From Planctomycetota bacterium (GTDB taxonomy: Bacteria > Planctomycetota > Planctomycetia > Planctomycetales > Planctomycetaceae), in NCBI GenBank assembly GCA_024278285.1, contig JAJRTM010000277.1, positions 1 to 5,682 of the forward strand: a stretch of 5,682 bases of DNA, in the 5' to 3' direction. Positions 5,516 to 5,682 of the stretch are shown here, in pieces (position 1 is the stretch's first letter; each line of letters opens with the position of its first letter). The position numbers and the translations under genes are program-made. Below the pieces are notes generated by a model. It saw nothing but the letters and a program-made list of their open reading frames with translations. It was not told where the DNA came from and ran no database searches.

Positions 5516-5682
5516 TGAATCTCGATTCAGCTTCAAAAAACGCTCCCTCTATTGATCACCCCTGCCCGTTGTGCGGGGAATCGCGGGGGGAGTTTTTTTA
5601 TGCGGATCGGCGTGATTTCTTTCGGTGTCCGGTTTGCGAGCTTGTCTTTGTAGCGTCTGACCAATTTTTATCTTCGCAGGAA
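5515..5682 (+). CDS. Zinc-ribbon protein, probable class I SAM methyltransferase N-terminus (partial)
   Basis: An ATG at 5515 overlaps the dehydrogenase stop as TAATG (5513-5517), and the frame stays open for 56 codons to the window end. The visible protein has two CxxC pairs (Cys17/Cys20 in CPLCG and Cys38/Cys41 in CPVCE) with an aromatic-rich spacer (FFYADRRDFFRC) and then LVFVASDQFLS. This zinc-ribbon start is characteristic of a group of class I SAM-dependent methyltransferases that share the C-P-x-C...YxD...FxC...C-x-L-VFV pattern, but the SAM-binding domain lies outside the window. There is no good Shine-Dalgarno, consistent with translational coupling to the dehydrogenase. A link to microcompartment function is not evident; it may be a passenger gene at the operon end. 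Confidence 0.7.
   Translation, partial: MNLDSASKNAPSIDHPCPLCGESRGEFFYADRRDFFRCPVCELVFVASDQFLSSQE

Noticed and set aside
5564..5600. Terminator-like GC stretch followed by a T-run
   Set aside because: It lies inside the zinc-ribbon reading frame (encoding CPLCGESRGEFF), the possible stem is only about 4 bp, and it is not adjacent to the T-run.

Overview
The window is a single-strand (+) gene run from a bacterial microcompartment (BMC) operon. The enzyme set is a CoA-acylating aldehyde dehydrogenase, a class II sugar-phosphate aldolase, a lactate/malate-type dehydrogenase, several pentameric (EutN/CcmL, BMC-P) shell proteins and an RpiB-like protein. This combination matches the PVM-type BMC (Planctomycetes-Verrucomicrobia microcompartment), known from Planctopirus (Planctomyces) limnophila for L-fucose and L-rhamnose breakdown. 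Gene content, moderate GC and many planctomycete-like protein features suggest a planctomycete. The genus is not determined.

Layout: the tail of an upstream gene (1-63; unidentified, possibly BMC-P) overlaps by ATGA a four-helix membrane protein (60-557). Then come the aldehyde dehydrogenase (618-2048), a first BMC-P (2060-2317), an RpiB-like protein with an encapsulation-peptide-like N-terminus (2440-3129), a second BMC-P (3218-3499), the class II aldolase with a C-terminal encapsulation-peptide-like helix (3571-4473), and an LDH/MDH-family dehydrogenase (4580-5515). A zinc-ribbon protein, probably a SAM methyltransferase, starts at 5515 in a TAATG overlap and runs off the window.

Inferred working scheme: the aldolase cleaves L-fuculose-1-P or L-rhamnulose-1-P to DHAP and L-lactaldehyde. 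The aldehyde dehydrogenase turns lactaldehyde into lactyl-CoA using NAD+ and CoA. The dehydrogenase may recycle NADH. BMC-P proteins cap the shell vertices. The hexameric BMC-H shell proteins, PduL-type phosphotransacylase and acyl kinase expected in such a locus are not in this window.

The most striking non-coding signal is a set of three intergenic dyads (2321-2422, 3133-3198, 4485-4560). Their 22-base arms are identical, but the loops are unrelated in sequence and differ in length. Each arm starts with GTAG and is itself a small hairpin, which is the anatomy of REP/REPIN elements moved by RAYT (Y1) transposases. All three lie shortly after a stop codon and 17-19 nt before the next start. 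They also create false upstream start codons for two genes.
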